Notes: generated from the letters alone by a model not told the origin. DNA of 64,000 bases from Kryptolebias marmoratus (GCF_001649575.2 NC_051450.1:6820899-6884898), one strand, 5' to 3'; shown: positions 1 through 11,468, counted from the stretch's first letter. Numbers and translations: made by a program.

Positions 1-131
1 ACGGTGCAGGAAAGGCGCGAGAGCATAGACTGCGGTCGCCAGAGCTCCCGCGATTGCAAGAGCTCCCGCGGTCGCAAGGCCGGAGCGGCGCTGAGCTGCG
101 AGGGCCGCCCAACGCTGCTTGCAGCTTTAAT
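1..131 (-). repeat. GCAAGCAG-end repeat, family 1 (5' end only, cut by window edge)
   Basis: Read on the minus strand, this stretch starts AATTAAAGCTGCAAGCAGCG and continues like the start of the copy at 18890. That includes the runs about ...GGGCGGCCCT..GCAGCTCAGCGC and GCGACCGCGGGA. The two copies are in opposite orientation. The element is cut by the left edge of the window, so its length is unknown. The start contains a small self-complementary GCTGC-AA-GCAGC. The family is unclassified here. Seen: sequence similarity to the 18.9 kb copy. Inferred: a mobile, non-autonomous element. Confidence 0.75.
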
Positions 132-204
132 TGTTTTTGTAATTTTCATGCTTTTCAAAAATATTTATTTTTATTTACAAATATTTCCCCTTAGAAATAT
201 ATAA

Positions 205-560
205 AGATCTCTTCAGTTCATTAAAAAAAATGTTCTCTTTGAAATCTGCTTGAGCATACTTGCTCTATTTTTGTCATTGTATGCTACTTTAAGCTTCAAG
301 CTAGACTTTTGCTACTTTTAGCTTCAAACAACCATTTTGCTACGATTAGTTTTTAGCAAACATTTTGCTACTTTTAGCCAGTGTTCGGTTCCTTTTACCT
401 AAGCTAGTGCACTGCAGTTTTTTGCCAGTCTTCTGCTTCTTCTGGCCTTTAGCTAGTGTTTTGCCCCTGTTTGCCAGTGCTCAGCTTCTTTTTGCTTTAA
501 CAACTGAGTTTCAGCTTCTGCTGCAAATTTAAACAAAGTCTTTCAGCATTTCCCATCTAA
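205..560 (+). repeat. Dispersed TTTTAGCTAGTG-type repeat, copy 1
   Basis: This is a diverged stretch built from short phrases such as TTTTGCTACTTTTAGC and TTTAGCTAGTGTTTTGC. It is preceded by AAAAATGTTCTCTTT and AGCATACTTGCTC. The same order of phrases occurs at 55990-56180 (same strand) and, reverse-complemented, at 57885-58027 and 58545-58775. It has no coding potential. The family was not identified. The internal phrase repetition suggests a satellite-like core inside a dispersed element. Confidence 0.65.
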
Positions 561-2010
561 AGTATACTTTAGCAGAAAATGCAATTTATCCAGTTTGTAT
601 TATAATTGGATCAAAATGAGATATATTTATTTATATTTTTTAATTGTTTATTTTTAAAGCAATAAATGAACACAGATAATTTTATCAAAATGAACGTTTG
701 ACATGTTTTAAAAAAAATATGTATAAAATCATTTACTCCAACTTAAAAGTTCTAAATTGTATTAATTTCCTTGGAGGGGTTGTCGACTTTTACAAAGATT
801 CACCCATGTGGCTCATATGAGTGGAGCCAGCGATCTGAAACTGAATCATTTTCCTGAAGCGTCTCTCTTAGATCCTGAGGGACATCTCCAGTTCACAGTA
901 CAGTCTTTTCCACAGCTGCTGCCACTAAGCTAGGCAGGGGTACCTGCAAGCCTCATTTTAATAATTCAGGTTTAGGAATAAAAAAGGCTGAAAGATCATA
1001 GTGTTCAAACTCTTATAAACAGACAAGACTCCTCATTCTATAGTATAATTAAAATATTAACTGTCCAAATTTAGGTACATTCACAAGGGAGCTATTATGT
1101 TATCTACACAATGAACCAGCATTAGTCACTGTGGTGATTTAGTTATGACTCAGTAAATGAGAACATGCCATTTCTATTTATCTGTTATTTTGTGAAAAAT
1201 GTCCAATTTAGATGCAGCATCTCTTCCCGCACTTAAATGGTGGAGGAAACATGGATAAGACAAACATTTAGATAATAGTTATTAAAAAGAAGATTATAAA
1301 TAAAATGCTAAAGTTTATACATTCATGACTTTCTTCTTTTCTTTGTAATAATCTAAGCTGACAAAATCCTGACCTTTTGAACTGTAGAAAAAAAGCAAAG
1401 AAAAACAAAATTAAAAGAAATGTTAAAACTGGTGCCAGTGGTTTTAGCCTCACCATGGTAACCACACACGTGCCTGTTACTCCCAGACTGCACTTTTAAT
1501 AAGACAGGCAAAGCAAATCAGAGTAGAAACTAAGCCTCAAACAGCTGTATAAGAACTAAAGTACAAATTGTATTTACAAAAAATCCTGAACTGTAAATGG
1601 CAGAAGGAAATTGTCATCGCATGTTGATTTTTCCGAATTCGGGTTGTGTATTGTGCACATTTCCCAAAAAGAGTTGGAAGTTTAAGAAGAGTTTGTTTGC
1701 AAAAAAGAACAGTTAAAATGTTAGTGTGTGACATAAGCTGTCTTTAAATCTGTAAAAATCATACATTTTATTAGTGATTTTTCATCATATTAGAGGATTA
1801 TTCACACAGTAAGTCTGGTTTGTACATTAATGCAGACATATTTGTGTTTTTAACCAAGCCCCCTGACAAAGATTTACACATCTGAGCTGTGTGCCTGCAT
1901 ATCTTTATGTCTGTCTATCTGTCTATATCTATTAATTGCTGTTTCTAAGCATGTAAATCTTCATGTATCTGTGTGACAATTAAACCATGAAGTATTTATC
2001 AACAACGTAC
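561..2010. other. AT-rich stretch, no gene seen
   Basis: Both strands contain only short reading frames of low complexity. No repeat shared with the rest of the window was recognised. It could be the intron or 3' untranslated part of the minus-strand gene suggested by the segment at 2011-2156, but no firm polyadenylation signal fixes that. Confidence 0.4.
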
Positions 2011-2156
2011 CTGTCTTAGTAATTTTTTTTTGTCTGGAGCGGAGTCTTCACCATCTTGAGATGGGAGCTGAAGATCTGCTCTCCAACAGAGGGATCTTCA
2101 CTGATGGCCACCTTCCTCCATACGTACATCACCATGATGAAAGTGTCTTGTGGCAA
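2011..2156 (-). CDS. Candidate internal or terminal exon of an unrecognised host gene
   Basis: On the minus strand a pyrimidine-rich acceptor (TATTCTCTTAG) at 2157 opens a frame starting LPQDTFIMVMYVWRKV and continuing ISEDPSVGEQIFSSHLKMV. It runs to KTPLQTKKNY and a TAA stop at 2018-2016. Only this frame is open, and its composition is protein-like rather than low complexity. Five bases after the stop is a good donor, ACAG|GTACGT. The stop follows a run of nine A; with eight the frame would pass through to that donor. So either this is a terminal exon, or a one-base homopolymer slip or assembly error hides an internal exon of 146 bases. The upstream segment at 3247-3483 can join in frame. 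The protein family was not recognised. Confidence 0.35.
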
Positions 2157-2434
2157 CTAAGAGAATAGCAGTTTTTCATGCATGTAATGTAAAGACTAAG
2201 TGTGTGTGCTGCTGTTGCTGGGTTTAAGAACTTTTATTCATGCTCGGATTTGAAAGGTCTGTATGTGTCTGCTTACAAAAGTGCATTGCTCTTGACAGCT
2301 GAGAGACAGAACAAAAACTGTTAGAGCTGAGCACAGCTTCTGTCTTCTTCTAGCAATAAACAAACATGTAATTTATTACAGCTGATTACAGCTGACAATA
2401 TAAAAAAAAAAAAACTTAAAATACCTCCTTCCCT

Positions 2435-2439
2435 TTGAT
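2435..2439. repeat. Target-site duplication TTGAT, left copy
   Basis: TTGAT here is repeated exactly at 3034-3038, on the two sides of the solo LTR. Five-base duplications are usual for Gypsy-type integrases. Confidence 0.75.
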
Positions 2440-3033
2440 TGACATAAAACCAGGTTTACTGTCCAGAGAGCGAAACCGAAAACCAGACACGGAGAAAGAA
2501 CTGAAGGTAAGTGGGTTTATTTACAGGGTGCAAGTATTTACAGTGGTCGTAGTCAGGAGCAGTCTGGAAGGCAAAAGGAGCTAGGTGAGTCTCGGGTACA
2601 ATCTTCGGTTTAGCGTAGAATAGACGAATGAATGAATAATGTCTCTTTCTTTCTTACAGGTGTTATGGGCGTTCCACGGCGTCGAGAAGGTGATGAAGGT
2701 TTCCACAGTGATCCAGCAGGTAGGAGATCCAGCAGTCCAGCAAAGGTAAGTGTCCAGTAGTTTCCAGGTAAGTTCCCATCACGGAGTGACCGTCTTAGGT
2801 CAAAGCAGCAACCTAAGTCAAAGAGCACAAAATACTTTAATGGGCAACGTAACTAGCTTGAGGTTAGAGCCTGTGGCTAAGAGTCTAACACAAGAGGTTT
2901 GATGCTCCAGCGAAGGTCTGGACTCAGCCGGAGGCTTAAATGCTGGATCAACTCATCAGTGGAATCAGGATCAGCTGTGGAAGGAAAAGTTAGCGGTGCC
3001 GCCCAAAGGCGGAGCTAACTCCAGATCCTCACA
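2440..3033 (-). mobile_element. Solo LTR of an LTR retrotransposon (594 bp)
   Basis: Read on the minus strand the element starts TGTGAGGATC and ends TTTTATGTCA, the TG...CA ends of an LTR. It is flanked by a perfect 5-bp duplication, TTGAT. An AATAAA polyadenylation signal (GTAAATAAACCC) lies about 90 bases before the 3' end, as in an R region. No internal gag-pol region is attached, so it is a recombined solo LTR. Its layout resembles the LTR at 6885-7543 (ATAAA, then CTTACC, then a GTGTC-rich tail), so the two may belong to related families. It sits in what would be the intron between the two minus-strand exon candidates. Confidence 0.8.
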
Positions 3034-3240
3034 TTGATATTCCTCAGAGGAACATGATCCCTCCCAGAGAAGACCTGTTTCAATGCAGACATCTAAAACA
3101 AAGATACAGGGTTATTAGTACTCTAACAAATGCTTTTCTACAAATGCTTTTATCCTTATTTTTGATTTGTTCAAGAGATATTTTTAAATTACAGCAGAAT
3201 CTCTTAATTTTTTAAATAAAATAAATTTAACAAACTTACC

Positions 3241-3483
3241 TCCTACCTCCACAGACACCAACTCCTTCTCAAAGGTTTCCAAGCGAGACATTTTGGGAGC
3301 AGGTGTGTTTAAAAGTTGGTTTTCTTGGGCATGCACCTCAGGTAATACCTTAAAGGCAGATGTCCTAAAGAACTGCATTACTTTATTTATATTTATGCAA
3401 CACAGGGGAGATTGCCGCCTGAGGTCATAGCCCTTCAAGATGTTGCTCTCTCCTTTGAGAATCTTTTGAGGCAAATTCCTCAC
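3241..3483 (-). CDS. Candidate exon of the same unrecognised host gene
   Basis: The minus-strand frame is open and includes QLLNTPAPKMSRLETFEKEL and VSVE before two possible donors: GAG|GTAGGA after 3247, and the stronger GGAG|GTAAGT after 3240. The weaker donor leaves phase 0, which is what the open frame at 2156 needs; the stronger one does not. The 5' boundary is not fixed: an ATG at 3483 is possible, but several AG acceptors exist inside the segment. The frame also contains a lysine/arginine-rich stretch and a histidine-glutamine segment (PEVHAQENQ). No family was recognised. It could equally be a decayed mobile-element exon. Confidence 0.28.
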
Positions 3484-6189
3484 ATGATGTTACTTTTGTA
3501 ACAGCATTCCTATCTGACACAGCAACATTTTTTGTGTACTTTTGTGGTCACACAAACTACGATGCCACCATTCTGGGCTGCTTCTCTATCTTGATGAATA
3601 TATGTCATGGAGGGGGTTTAGGAGGAGGGTATTTGGGGTCTGTGTTCAAGGATTGTAAAATTACGTTAATCTGTTCTTAATAAAATCTTTCTAAACTCAA
3701 TCAGTTTTATTAATACAAACCATTAATGTGTAAAATTACTACCTTTCCTTATGTGCCTCAGTTCCCTCTGTTCAGCCTCTGCAGAATGTAGCACTGTCTA
3801 ACACTCATTGCAGATTTAAGGCAGTGTCCAGTAGCAGGGTGGTTCTGCAGCCTCAATTTGATATAAATGCTAAGAAAGAGGAAGTGGAGTAGTGGATAGG
3901 TGTTTTTAACTGCAGGACTGTCATTGGTTTAGGTGGCATAAAAGCAGAATTGGCCATCAACAGCTGTGAGCTGTGAAGTAAGGACAATACAAGTTTTCTA
4001 CTGAGATTTTCTGCCTTTCAGTTCTTTGGACAACAAGTTTACACAAGTTTAGCAAGCTGAGGTTGCACGTTAGTTCCCTTCCAAAGCTATTTTTCGTTTT
4101 CTTTCTTGCAAAGTATAAATTTCCAGATCAGTTTTATTTATAAGATAATTTTATTTCTGAATTTGATTAAATTTTTGTGGTGATCTGGGTCACAACTTGA
4201 ACCAGACTATTTTTTTAATGATGCTATGGCCTTGGCAGAAGTTTGTCCTCTCCAAGTGCTTCTAGCTTTTACACCTTTGTGCCACTCTAATGTCACGGAT
4301 TGTGGTCAATCTTTATATGGAGGAAGTGGAAAAGAGATATAAGTGGGGCAAGTGAGCTGGTCTGAAGTTCTCCAAAGGCTCATCTTTTTAATAATTGTTG
4401 TTAATTATTAGCATGGTTTTTAGACCTGGACATGTTTTCTGTCAGAAGAGAGCTCTTGTGCAGGTGTCAAAACACAGCTCTAATTCTTGTCAGACAGGTT
4501 GGAAATGCCCAGAACTGCTGTATTTTGAGATAAATCTGTCGTACAATTTTTATGGACATGTTTAAAATTCAACCAACATGACTTTGAGTTTCTGCAACTC
4601 ACGTGACGAAACTTGGAACCCTATGAATGTTGCGAGACAACCAACTTAGATTCTAACCCCTACCCCTATTAGATAATGCACCTTTTTTACTTAATAAATT
4701 GTCTAAAAGCTAAAGAAACTGTGTTGTCTGTACAGCAGTTTCCAGCACCATCTCAGGGAGCTTCACTGCTTTGGTCACAGCTGCTGACATTTGGAGCAAA
4801 GAAACAAGGGATCAAAGCACTGTTGTAGGGCTTACATTCACTCTTATTGTGAATTTAATGAGAGGTTTCCAGGGCTTGCTTGTGGAATATCTGAACTGAC
4901 TTTGTTGCCCTGATTTCAGTGGGGAGTTCATCCCCATGCTGCAGGGTCACTGCAGCAAAGAGCCTTGAGAGAGACGTGTTACCCCCGGGGTTGAGCGAGT
5001 GACAAGGTGTCCAATCATCTGAAGGCAATAATAACTGTTTTTACTCTGCGCTCATCTTTTTCTCTCCACTCTCTTCTTACCCCAACTGCTGAGGTCACGT
5101 TCTGTCAGAGGTTTCTTCCTCCTCACTATTGCTAGCGGAGAGATGTTGGCTTTCTCTCTTCTAAGTTTATATACTTATTTGCCATCAAATGCAGTTTATT
5201 TTCATTTAGCACTTAATGAGTATAATTATTTAAAGTTATTAAATATTTCTCTAGTGCTTTCTCAAGTTTCATCAAAAGTTTCGGTTGACATAATGGAGCC
5301 AGTCACTTGAAATTTTGGCTGTTTGCCACCCAATTTTTCCAACTGTGATGGGAAGATTGATTCTTTTAAATGATTCAAGTTCAAAAGAATCACGCACCGA
5401 AAAGAATCATTATTTGAATGACGTGTGCACATAAACTTGATTTCCAATCCCCGCTAATATCTCTAATTTGATATGAGAAAATGATCCATTTTGTTGTGGA
5501 AACAAGAGTGAATTATTTCATGGGATAACTAATGTGGCATTGGCGCTATGTCCAGAACCACATATATTCAGCTTAGGTAAGAGAGGGGCTCTCCCAGAGA
5601 GCAAGTGTGTTGTTGCATGTATCAGAGGGAGCAAATAGTAACAACTCATTCGTACGACTTACTCACTGTTCGATAGGAGTCATACTTTGTACTTGTGATT
5701 CCTGACTCTAACAACTGAGTGAAGAGTTTCATTTGTTCTATTCATACATGCCACTACACCTGAATGCTTTGTTTGTTCATTGCTCACAGCAGGAGCTTTG
5801 CAGTTAGCTATAGCTTGCTAGTTGCAGCAGGGACAAATCAGCGAGTTAATGGAGATGAAAAATCATGACTAACAACACAGTAAAATGACTCACAAGTTTT
5901 CAACGATTCGTTCAGGATGCACACATCACTATTCCCCAATTACTTTTGCGACTTAAAAATATGTTCCAATTTTACATGTTGATTGTAACTGACCAGCACA
6001 AATAGAAATTAAAATAATGGGTTAATCTAAAAAGCACAGATCTGGCTCAATCAAATAAATTGTTTTATTTTTCCTCAACAATAAAAAGATATTTGGTCCC
6101 AAATGAGCCCTTTAAACATCAGTGCTCATTTTCTGTGTGTGTGTTCAAGGGAGATTGACAGATTTGTACCGCTTCACAAACACAAAATT
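3484..6189. other. Long stretch with no supported gene
   Basis: It contains short open frames only, none with splice-bounded, protein-like sequence. Parts at 5260-5460 and 5640-5940 contain recurring ATTCGTT/TGACTCA-type words that might be the relic of a transposon, but no ends or duplications could be found. Confidence 0.4.
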
Positions 6190-9176
6190 AAACTAGAACT
6201 GCAAGCAGTTATCAATGGGTTCCAAGCCTCCATGCTCTGCCTCTCTCTGCGCACTCCGCTCCCAAAGTCCCGACGTCCCGCCGTTGTGGCTTCGGTGCGT
6301 CTCTCAGCACCGAGTGGAAAGTTGTCAGGACGGTGCATACTCAAAGGCGTTCTGTCAGATGCAATGGTATAATTTCTGCAGACCTCTCGGGAAGAAAAAG
6401 CTAACTGTCATTTAATACCACACAGAGCCAAAGAAATACATTAATATAAAATCCATTATTCATTCAAAAAATACCAAAATATTCTCAGATGATCAAGTCT
6501 ACATCTGCAATAATATGCATTTATCTCCATGTCCCTAGACAAAATGTGCCATTTTATGGCAGACTTGGCAAAGTAATTAAATTCTTAAAAAATAGTATGT
6601 AAACAAATTACCAAAATATTCTCAAATTGTACAGTCTACATTTGGAATCATATAATTGTATTTAAATGTCTCTAGTTTCAATGCTGTTTCAGCAAAAAAT
6701 ATGTTAACTGTAATTTCATACCACAGCAACCCAAATAAATATTCATTAAAAAAATTCATAACTCTTCAAAAAATAACCAAAATATTCTCTAATGACCATA
6801 CCTACATGTGGAACAATATTCTTTTAGTTCTACGTTCCTGGATCGAAGGCATTTTCACTGAAAAATCGCTAATTTCATTCTCACTGTGGCAATCTGCCAC
6901 CTGCCTACCTGTTGCTCACCTCTTGTGGTTCTAATTGGCCACCTCACTAACCACTCACAGCTGCTGCAGATTTTCATCACACTCACCTGGGTACTTAAGG
7001 CAGTCTGATGGAGCAGCTCATCACTGGTGCATTGTTTGCCCCTTGTAAACCTTCTGGCTCAAAACTTTGTTATCCTCTCTGAGAATTTGTTGACCTTGTT
7101 GTTTTGTGTACTCACCTAGAGTTACCAACCTTACCTGAGTCTCGTCCTCTTCCAAGCTGGCTGACCTCCACGAACCTGTCCACCGGGAACCTACTCATCT
7201 GCTGCTGTTACCCTAGAAGACCTGTCTGACCTACAAGTAATACTCATCTGGGAAATCTAGAACTGGACCCTCTACCTCACCTACTTACCTAGACGTCTGG
7301 ATTCACAAGAGCACCTGTATATACTCAGCTGAACACCGGAAGCTAAGGCCCTGGCTTCTCGCACCGACTGTAAGCTAACTAGCATAGCACTAAGACTGTC
7401 ATTACCTCAAGACTTACCTGAACTAAAGAACCTGAACTCTCTCTCTTCCAGGTCCAGTCCTGTCACTGCACTTATTGTTAATAAATTTACTTACCGTTAT
7501 ACCTATCTGTGTCGGTCCATTTCTGGTCTAACTCCTTCTGACAATATTATTAATCCTGATACTCATGATATCCAGCTAATACGCAAAAAATTATAAAAAA
7601 TTTAAACCTTATTATAAAATTTCCCAAATATTCTCACATCACTGTGTGTATATGTGGAATAATGTTTGCACTTGGGGAAATCTCCACACTTATTGGCTTT
7701 TGTACAAGAAATTGTTAACTTTTGTGGTAGCAGTGCTAGTCATACTTAAAATATATTCAGAAATTTGTTAAAAATCAATGCCTCAAAATATTCACAGATG
7801 ACCATTATCATGTCCTTTGTTTGCCCAAATTTTCCAATCTACCATAATCTAAAGCTTTTTCCAAAATAAATTTAAAAAAAAACTGCCATGTTGGTTAGCA
7901 TTTGTTTTCAAACAAACCACAAGGGGGCGCTTGAATTTGAGCGATATTTCTTGTGCTTTGTATTTAGGCTAGATCTGAACAGAGTACCAAATTTCAAGTC
8001 GTTCGGCCAAATTGCTACTGCTAGCGTGAGTTAGGCTTTGAGCCTCGGGAGAAGTTAACGAAAGTAGGTTCCCCATATTTTGCAAGTTTTCTAGCAATTA
8101 ATTTTACAAATTTTTTTCAAAACTCACAGAATAGTGCGCAATTCACAGAACACAGAGGAAAAGAGATATTGTGCATTCATCTAGTAGTTGTGAAAAAATT
8201 AGCAAAAAGGCATTTCTCGTAACAGGGACACCTAGAGGTCAAATTTAGCAACTTTTCCCTCAAACATAGAGAGCGCAATTCTGTAATTGATCGGTAATTT
8301 CAGTTAAGTTAAAGTTCAATTTGGCCGAGTTCAAAGCTCAAATGCAAGATAGCTACGCCCATTTCATTATTATATTCAAGATAACGCATCAAGGTGTAGT
8401 CTTGATCATTTGTACCAAGTTTGGTGTAAATCCATCAAGCGGTTATTCAGATATAAACTTTTTTAAATTATAGTGCCCCCTATCAGTAAAACTGCATAAA
8501 ATTTAATAGAAAGTGGCAACATCTCACCCACTAATAGGATCTAAAAGCTTTTTCCATAATCTTAAAGTGTGGCAAAGATATTCATTGTTAACCGTTGTGC
8601 TAGCTTGCGCTGAAGTGTTTGGTATTGCGTCACTTGGGCAAATTTAAACATTTCTTAAAATTTTGCCATTTGGCTTTAGCAGATCGGGCCATAGATGTTG
8701 CGTACCAAGTTTCATGTTTATCCAGCTTATAATGTGGCAAAGGTATTCAAAACTAGGTTTTGTCTATATCGCGCTATTGCAAAAAAATCTAGTCAGGCGC
8801 AAGTGGGCGTGGCCAATGTAAAAGTGATGCAGAATCATCCAAACATTAAGGTCCCATCAAGATTTTAAGTGTAGGACTTGCTGTTTGGGAGTTATTAGCA
8901 AGAATGCATTGTCCTATGCTATAGCGCCCCCTAGGTATAGGATGATATAATTTTTTTTGTCTGAGTAGCAGTAGAGTTTTTCTATCAGACTGCCTGGTTG
9001 GCTTTTCCCCAGCAGTTTCTGTTTTTTCCAGCCAACGCGTTTTACCGGAGAAGAATGAAATAATAGACGATTATGAAAAATCCGTACAAAAACAATAGGG
9101 TTCCCTGCTTTGCTGGGCGCAGGCAAATGGGCATGCCTTGCATTGGCCGTCCGCTGGCTCCCGCGGGCTCCTGTAC
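6190..9176 (+). repeat. GCAAGCAG-end repeat, family 2, long copy split by an LTR
   Basis: It starts ACTAGAACTGCAAGCAGTTA and ends in a GCAGGCAAATGGGCATGCC...GGCCGTCCGC tail. The copy at 20738-22262 matches it from end to end, but lacks internal blocks at about 6540-6660 and 7890-8480. An LTR at 6885-7543 interrupts this copy. Recurring phrases are GCGCCCCCT, GTGGGCGTGGCC and ACCAAGTTTCATG; the same phrases occur in family 1. There is no transposase-like frame, so it is non-autonomous. The repeat ends exactly where the reading frame at 9177-9520 is cut. Class is unresolved; a Helitron/Helentron-like origin is possible but unproven. Confidence 0.7.
6885..7543 (+). mobile_element. Probable solo LTR inside the family 2 repeat (659 bp)
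   Basis: It begins TGTGGCAATCTGCC and ends CCTTCTGACA. A polyadenylation signal (TTAATAAATTT) lies about 55 bases before the end, followed by a GTGTCGG-rich tail. The copy of the host repeat at 21.2 kb lacks this insert, which shows it is an insertion. A clean target duplication is not visible: the flanks are TCTCAC and ATATT. It carries no coding sequence; the short frames within are chance. It resembles the 2440-3033 LTR in layout. Confidence 0.65.
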
Positions 9177-9543
9177 TTTTCATGGAGGATCATGAAGTGA
9201 TTGACTGCATTTGGTCTAGTTAGTGTTTTAATCCTTGCCATACTCCAGAATGGCAAAATTACATCCACTATATCATGGGCTAGAGACCTATTGTCACTGT
9301 TGGGATTTTCATTTCTCAAATGCAGGAAACACTGGAACACCTGGCAATTAGTAGGAAGTTGACAGCCACTGATGCTGGATCTGGGTTGTCCAATGAGATA
9401 CACAACACTGGACGACCTTGTGGCAGGAGTTGCCATCTTTCTTCTCTTCTCAGTTGGTTCATCCTGTTCACTTGTATCGCTGACCAGTTTGCCGCTGCGT
9501 AGTTGTCTTCCACATGCCATGATGTCAGCAGTTCACAAACAAT
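9071..9543 (-). pseudogene. Exon-like reading frame of an unrecognised protein, cut by a repeat
   Basis: On the minus strand an acceptor-like TCTCTTCATTTTAG ends at 9544. It is followed after 23 bases by an ATG (9520). The frame starts MACGRQLRSGKLV, has a basic patch (EKRRKM), then VVYLIGQPRSSISG, QLPTNCQVFQCFLHLRNEN and ILPFWSMARIKTL, and ends near ILHEKY. From about 9176 the frame runs into the family 2 repeat, so its last 34 or so codons (to 9071) are repeat sequence. The protein-like part (residues 1-115) looks like the N-terminus of a longer DNA-binding or mobile-element-associated protein. I know uncharacterised fish proteins with a similar QVFQ.FL pattern but cannot name a family. Probably a broken copy. 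Confidence 0.4.
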
Positions 9544-9544
9544 C

Positions 9545-10049
9545 TAAAATGAAGAGATAAAACTTAATTGGTTTAAACATATTCCTCAATGTATTATGTA
9601 ATAATTGTGATATATGTACATTAATAGTAACATTTTTGAGATGAAGTTATGTATCATATGATGTAATCTTTTCCAAGCATCAAAAATATGTATGTTTGTG
9701 CATTAAAATTAGTTAAAATTTACACAGGTGTTTATGTGTTTTATACCATATGCAAGAAAATTTTATTAGCTAACGCTTGGTACCACTTTTAATGCTATAG
9801 CATCAATCTCTGGGAAGCTACAATGAAAACAAGGACATAATATGCCAAATTTTGCAGTGTTTTTGAAAAACGTCCAACAATAAAACTACATGGCTATTGA
9901 GGCCGGCATAGCCAAGGTCCAAGATCAAAGTAGCTGGTATATTTAGTTAATTTAGACCTTGGAGAATGGGAATAATATCAGTTTGAATAAGTTTATTGAA
10001 AATGTTATTTGTTTGAACAGGTCTAATGTTATATGATAAGTACTCCACA
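9545..10049. other. AT-rich, nothing recognised
   Basis: No gene, repeat end or duplication was seen. It would be intronic if the frame at 9177-9520 belongs to a spliced minus-strand gene. Confidence 0.35.
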
Positions 10050-10196
10050 TGCACTCTGTATGTTACCCCTTGAGTACACTGTATGTTACCCTGTAAGTAC
10101 CTGTATGTTACCTTGTAAGTATCTCATACGTACCCAATATGTTATCATGTAAATACCATGTATGTTACCCCATTTGTATCCTGTAAGTACTGGTCT
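10050..10196 (+). repeat. Degenerate minisatellite, unit about 22-25 bp
   Basis: Six imperfect copies of a unit like CTGTATGTTACCCTGTAAGTA follow one another, with substitutions and small length changes. It has no coding meaning. Confidence 0.75.
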
Positions 10197-10260
10197 GCAT
10201 TATGTTTTGCTGGACCTCTTAACACTTGATAGCCATGAAGTTTTGCAAACATTTTCAGTC

Positions 10261-10284
10261 GTAGTAGTAGTAGTAGTAGTAGTA
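10261..10284 (+). repeat. (GTA)8 microsatellite
   Basis: Eight uninterrupted GTA units are followed by an AAT-rich tail. Confidence 0.9.
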
Positions 10285-11250
10285 AAAATAATAATAGTTT
10301 GATCATTTGTTGTTGTTTTTTTGTATCAAAAGCCGTCTGGCAAAGAAAATGTCATAGTGGTTTATAATGTAGACAACAGGAAAAAATTCCATTTACTTTT
10401 TTGTTGGAATTGTTGAATTGACCAAATCACAACAAAATCAGTGTTTTTTTATTGTGGTCTCAGATTAATGAAAAGCTAACCTATACTTAAATCGTAGAAT
10501 CATTTTATATCATTGAGTGTACACTAAACATGCAATAAACTGTGTTAAAATATACTCACCAAAGCCACTGTGCAGTGTTTTGCTGTAGAAGAAACTTTGG
10601 TTTTAATATTGCTAGGCTAATTAATCTCAAATAGCCTGTGAGTCTCTGGAGCCTTTTAATGGTTGATAAGAATAGATACTTATTACATATGATGTCTTCT
10701 CAACTTCCACATTACATCCTAATAATACTGTCTTTCAGTTACAAACACAAAATCAGGTTTTATTGTGAGAGCCATAGCCAGGGCTCCAAATAGTCTTGTC
10801 GCTCACTGTATCACCTTTCAAGGAATTAGACCTCTGGCAAATGACTTTACAAGATTAGCAAGTGGGCCAGCTTAACAGAAGCACAGTAATTGTTTAATGA
10901 AGATATTGAATGTGCAGGCCATTTTGTGTTCCATAAGCTTTGACTTAATAACTGTCTCCAGTCTAAATGAGAGCCATCTTTTCCAATCTTAACTGTTAAT
11001 CTATTGGGAAAAATTACCGCTGCTGGTAGTAATGAAGTTTTTTTCTTCTTTCTATGTGGTAACAACAAGAGTGTTCCCAAATTAGATAAGAAAAAAACAT
11101 AAAATGAAATCAATAAATTCTTAAAACTGTTTTTTTTTAATCATTTGGATAAAGAATAAAAATGTAAAAACAAACAAAAACTCAAACAATAAATGAACCA
11201 CTACATTTTTAGTGCATGTAGCCACCAGTTCCCCAGCCAAGACAAATCAT
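10285..11250. other. AT-rich stretch, no gene seen
   Basis: Only short, low-complexity frames occur on either strand. No shared repeat was recognised. Confidence 0.4.
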
Positions 11251-11282
11251 GTTTTTTTTTTTTTTTTNGGGGGGGGGGGGGG
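11251..11282. other. Homopolymer T run, one N, homopolymer G run
   Basis: A run of T is followed by a single undetermined base at 11268 and then a run of G. This is a sequencing or assembly weak point rather than a biological feature. The true length of both runs is uncertain. Confidence 0.85.
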
Positions 11283-11382
11283 TTCCAAGCCATAACTACA
11301 AATTTTATAACTCATTTGTTTATTTGGATTCAACTGGGGTATTGAACAACAACAAAAACTCCTGCTACTGATCGCAATTATA

Positions 11383-11468
11383 TTTCTCCTGCTGTCCTTG
11401 GGTCAAAATGACCCTGTTTTAAAACTGAGGCCTCGGGGGTCATTTTGAGCCAAGGGTAGCAGGAAAGT
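11383..11468. repeat. Short palindromic MITE-like hairpin
   Basis: The arms at about 11386-11414 and 11437-11464 are imperfect reverse complements (CTGCTGTCCTTGGGTCAAAA against its mirror), with a loop of about 22 bases. The core GGGTCAAAATGACCC is itself nearly palindromic. A related core, GGGTCAATTTGACCC, occurs alone at 33413-33427. The form suits a miniature DNA transposon; no target duplication was resolved. Confidence 0.55.
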
